DNA from: Cochliopodium minus
Lineage: Eukaryota; Discosea; Himatismenida; Cochliopodiidae
Assembly (NCBI GenBank): GCA_024220525.1
Contig: JAMYWO010000104.1
Coordinates: 75,625-139,624 of the forward strand
Direction: 5' to 3'
Length of the DNA: 64,000 nucleotides
The stretch's first letter is position 1. Every line of letters starts with the position of its first letter. This document shows positions 61,970 through 64,000 of the stretch, piece by piece. Made by a program: the position numbers and the translations under genes. The notes beneath the pieces are model-generated. The model made no database searches. It saw only the letters and a list, made by a program, of their open reading frames with translations, and was not told where the DNA came from.

Positions 61970-62453
61970 TTTTATTTTTTGATTTTAATTTGTTTTTAAT
62001 TTAATTTTAAATAATTTTTGTTGTTGATCAGTGGCTACATTGGCATCCAAAAGGAAATGCATTGATTGCCGGATATGAAGGTAAAAAAAAATGCTCTAAA
62101 AAAAGATTTTATTTAATTTTTTATAATTTTATTTTTTAATTTGTTTTTTTTATTTTTGTTTTATTTTATTGTTATTTTTTTATTTTTTTATTTTATTGTT
62201 ATTTTTTTTTTTTTTTTTTTTTTACTTTTTTCATTTTTTATTTTGTGATTAAGACGGAACATCTTGGTTATGGTTGAACGGAAACTGTGTAAATGTGTTT
62301 TCAGGACACAAAGCATCATGCACAGCAGGTCTCATCACCCCTGATGGAAAAAAAATATTGACAGGTTCTGCTGACGCCTCCATCAAAATATGGAACGCTA
62401 AAACAGGTTTGGTAACCAGTACCATCGAAGGTTATGGATTTCATCAAGAAGCT
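60895..62453 (+). CDS. AAMP/Sqt1-type WD40 protein, 5' half
   Basis: Four exons: 60895-61141, 61638-61900, 62032-62080 and 62254-62453. An acidic N-terminus of about 80 residues (EEGDNYNDENFDGENFDENA, FVEGEGE repeats) matches the acidic head of AAMP. Four WD40 blades follow: NTVISGGGDDVAYLWDVKTG, TLVATGSLDNSIKIWDVSNG, LIAGYEDGTSWLWLNGNCVN and KILTGSADASIKIWNAKTG. The last exon ends GYGFHQEA at a phase-0 donor. The following intron enters the TTTTTTA repeat and the N at 62566. Blades 5-8 are at 27137-28030. The human protein reads GHQGPLTCVA across this exact junction; here the joined halves read FHQEA-ILCMEA. Confidence 0.88.
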
Positions 62454-62504
62454 GTAATTATACATTTTAAATTTATTTATTTTTCATTATTTATTTTTTT
62501 ATTT

Positions 62505-62565
62505 TTATTTTTTATTTTTTATTTTTTATTTTTTATTTTTTATTTTTTATTTTTTATTTTTTATT
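62505..62565. repeat. TTTTTTA microsatellite, partner of 26707-26777
   Basis: About eight copies of the 7-mer end at the N at 62566, in the AAMP intron. The same unit and strand occur at 26707-26777, upstream of the other half of the gene. Confidence 0.88.
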
Positions 62566-62566
62566 T
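62566..62566. other. Single-N assembly join (AAMP / TRAF-like gene)
   Basis: The N joins an AAMP intron to the middle of a TRAF-like exon. Both genes are incomplete here. Confidence 0.85.
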
Positions 62567-63101
62567 NAATGAAGTATGCATGATTGAATGTAAACAAAAA
62601 TGTGAGAAGAAAATACAAAGGATGAAAATGAATGAACACTTGGAGAAAGAATGCAAAAATAGTATCATCTCTTGTATTGGATCATCTCTTGAATGTCCCA
62701 CTAAAGATAAAAGGAATTTGGTTGAAGTGCATCAACTCAGCTGTAAGAGGGCAATAACTATTTCAGAATTTGAAATTACAAAAAAAGAACTTTTAAAGAA
62801 CAAAGAACAGATCAACAATTTAAATATCTCTGTTCAACAAAAAGATCAACAAATACAACAAAAAGACCAGCAAATCAATAGTTTAACGACTTCTCTACAA
62901 CAAAAAGATCAACAAATTCAAAATTTAACGACTTCTGTCCAACAAAAAGACCAGCAAATCAATAATTTAAATAATTCTGTGCAACAAAACGAACAAGAAA
63001 TCAACAGTTTAACGACTTCTGTCCAACAAAAAGATCAACAAATTCAAAATTTAACTTTTTCAAACCCACGAAGAAATTTGAAAAATCAAAATTATCAATA
63101 A
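62567..63101 (+). CDS. TRAF-like protein, 5'-truncated copy
   Basis: Opens inside the TRAF-type zinc finger (NEVCMIECKQKCEKKIQRMK), nearly identical to 59799 onward but with an intact frame: ECKNSIISCIGSSLECPTKD and LVEVHQLSCKRAITISEFE. Seven 14-residue coiled-coil units of the form IxxLxxSVQQKDQQ follow, then the frame ends in a short divergent tail (FSNPRRNLKNQNYQ) without the C-terminal domain. The start and RING part lie beyond the N. TRAF proteins trimerise through such coiled coils and act as E3 adaptors. Confidence 0.75.
62820..63058 (+). repeat. 42-bp coiled-coil repeats (IxxLxxSVQQKDQQ)
   Basis: Six to seven tandem units of 14 residues (two heptads), alternating INSLTTSVQQKDQQ and IQNLTTSVQQKDQQ. 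Adjacent units differ by only a few bases, so unit number should be unstable. Confidence 0.85.
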
Positions 63102-63730
63102 AAAATAAATTAAAGAAAAGTACTATATGTTTATGAAAAAGCCTTATTCCGCAAAAAGTCTTCTTAAAAAGTTTTAATAATTCTTTCTAAAAGAAAGTAT
63201 AAATATTTTCAGAAGTTTTTTAGTTAAAGATTGATCAAGGAACTCAGATGTTCACTTATGTCACATAGAAAGTTCAAAACTACAATGAGAAACAAGGATT
63301 CCAGATATGAAAATTAATTTTCCTTATTTCAATAACCGCCATATATAATATTATTATTCGATAATCTCAATATTATTCTTGATTATTTCAATTAAATTAA
63401 ATTAGTTTTTTCGATTAAAATATTAATCTTATGGAAATAGTCGATTAGTTTTGGGGAGGCCTGTTTCTCATTTTGAGTGTATCTAATTTATCAAGAAAGG
63501 AGGATACTGAATACATCTTCTTGTTGATAAAGTATTTTTGATTGGAAAAGAATTTCCTTTGAATTCCTCTTCATTTTTTATTAATTTTTATATAAAATTA
63601 TAAATCGATTGATAATATCAATCTAATTGTACAATCATATCTTTTCATTTATGATGAGATAGATTGGAATAGAATGATATAAAAATAAAAAGAAATTTTA
63701 ATTATCTCAAGATTTAAAATTTGAATGGTA
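63102..63730. other. Intergenic between TRAF-like fragments
   Basis: About 630 bp, AT-rich, without a recognisable gene or RNA. Confidence 0.5.
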
Positions 63731-63909
63731 TATTCTTTCAACAAATACAAAACGAACAAGAAATCAATAGTTTAACCACTTTTGTTCGACATAAAGATCA
63801 AAAAATTCAAAACTTGAATTCTTCTGTACAACAAAAAGATCAACAAATCAATAACTTGTTCAATGTCCCTATATTTGGGATATACAGAGTCTATATAATT
63901 GATTATTAA
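63731..63909 (+). pseudogene. TRAF-like coiled-coil remnant
   Basis: Starts abruptly with QIQNEQEINSLTTFVRHKDQ and has two more units (IQNLNSSVQQKDQQ, INNLFN) of the same 14-residue repeat as 62820-63058, then runs into unrelated residues and stops at 63907. No zinc finger or start of its own. It is a duplicated 3' fragment. Confidence 0.6.
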
Positions 63910-63925
63910 TTCTTTAAAGTTTGAT

Positions 63926-64000
63926 GATGAATTTCAAATTAATGGGAGAATTGAAAGTAAAGGTCATCCAACCACCACTAACACATCCAACCCCATCTCC
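63926..64000 (-). repeat. Inverted copy of 60321-60395
   Basis: The reverse complement of the last 75 bases matches 60321-60395 with only a few small differences (for example GGAGATGGGGTTG and ACTTTCAATTCTCCCATTAA). At 60321 it is the C-terminal region of the broken TRAF-like copy. It continues past the window edge. Confidence 0.8.

Noticed and set aside
62820-63058. CRISPR-like array of regular repeats
   Set aside because: The units are contiguous 42-bp coding repeats of a coiled coil with no spacers, in a eukaryotic genome.

Overview
This window is nuclear DNA from an intron-rich, extremely AT-rich protist, most likely a free-living amoeba (Amoebozoa, with Heterolobosea as the alternative). 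The support is a dictyostelid-type SHK protein (tyrosine-kinase-like kinase followed by SH2), Ras-binding PI3K, a RasGEF, an F-BAR/SH3 protein, a multidomain RhoGEF and many ankyrin and leucine-rich genes. All three standard stop codons end real genes, so the code is standard. Introns are GT-AG, often 45-400 nt, and strongly T-rich on the coding strand. No bacterial, viral or transposon gene, tRNA or rRNA was recognised. I cannot name the species.

Layout. 1-3954: two tandem copies (one broken) plus the start of a third copy of a Zn2Cys6 zinc-cluster gene. 4052-4950: 5' half of a VIT/CCC1-type iron transporter gene (minus). 5695-13053: Sec16. 13152-14342: Lys-rich protein (minus). 14546-18093: two ankyrin genes. 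18168-19173: ESCRT-II SNF8 (minus). 19466-22329: two unknown genes. 22394-26672: PX-PH-RasGEF, 3' end missing. 27137-28030: 3' half of an AAMP/Sqt1-type WD40 gene. 28105-29877: Dnmt2 (minus). 30258-32724: membrane protein (minus). 33136-34926: F-box/LRR gene with a 100-N gap (minus). 35366-36514: protein kinase (minus). 37262-40311: SHK. 40767-41309: coiled coil (minus). 41814-45674: Dus3. 45753-46299: 3' half of the VIT gene (minus). 46515-52157: PI3K with tandem PH domains (minus, 3' end missing). 52296-52586: small ORF. 52957-55752: F-BAR/SH3/SH3. 55934-59194: DH-C1-PH-PX-SH3 RhoGEF. 59526-64000: broken TRAF-like copies. 60895-62453: 5' half of the AAMP gene.

Main structural conclusion. 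Two genes are each cut in half and the halves lie far apart, but their splice phases match exactly. VIT exon 3 (4052) continues at 46299, and AAMP exon 4 (62453) continues at 27137. Each cut lies in an intronic microsatellite that appears at both broken ends: a 9-mer for VIT and a 7-mer for AAMP. The simplest reading is that the assembly is permuted and the true order is 46424-62565, then about 26780-46422, then 3956-about 26700. Single N characters at 3955, 46423 and 62566 mark three joins. A fourth join near 26.7 kb is unmarked.

Functionally the window is rich in signalling and membrane-traffic genes: PI3K, RasGEF, RhoGEF, F-BAR, SHK kinase, Sec16 and SNF8. There are also two tRNA-modification enzymes (Dnmt2 and Dus3) and a ribosome-assembly-type WD40 protein. 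The least expected features are the PI3K with an N-terminal ubiquitin-like region and two PH domains, and microexons of 4, 10 and 11 nt whose inclusion is required by conserved protein motifs.
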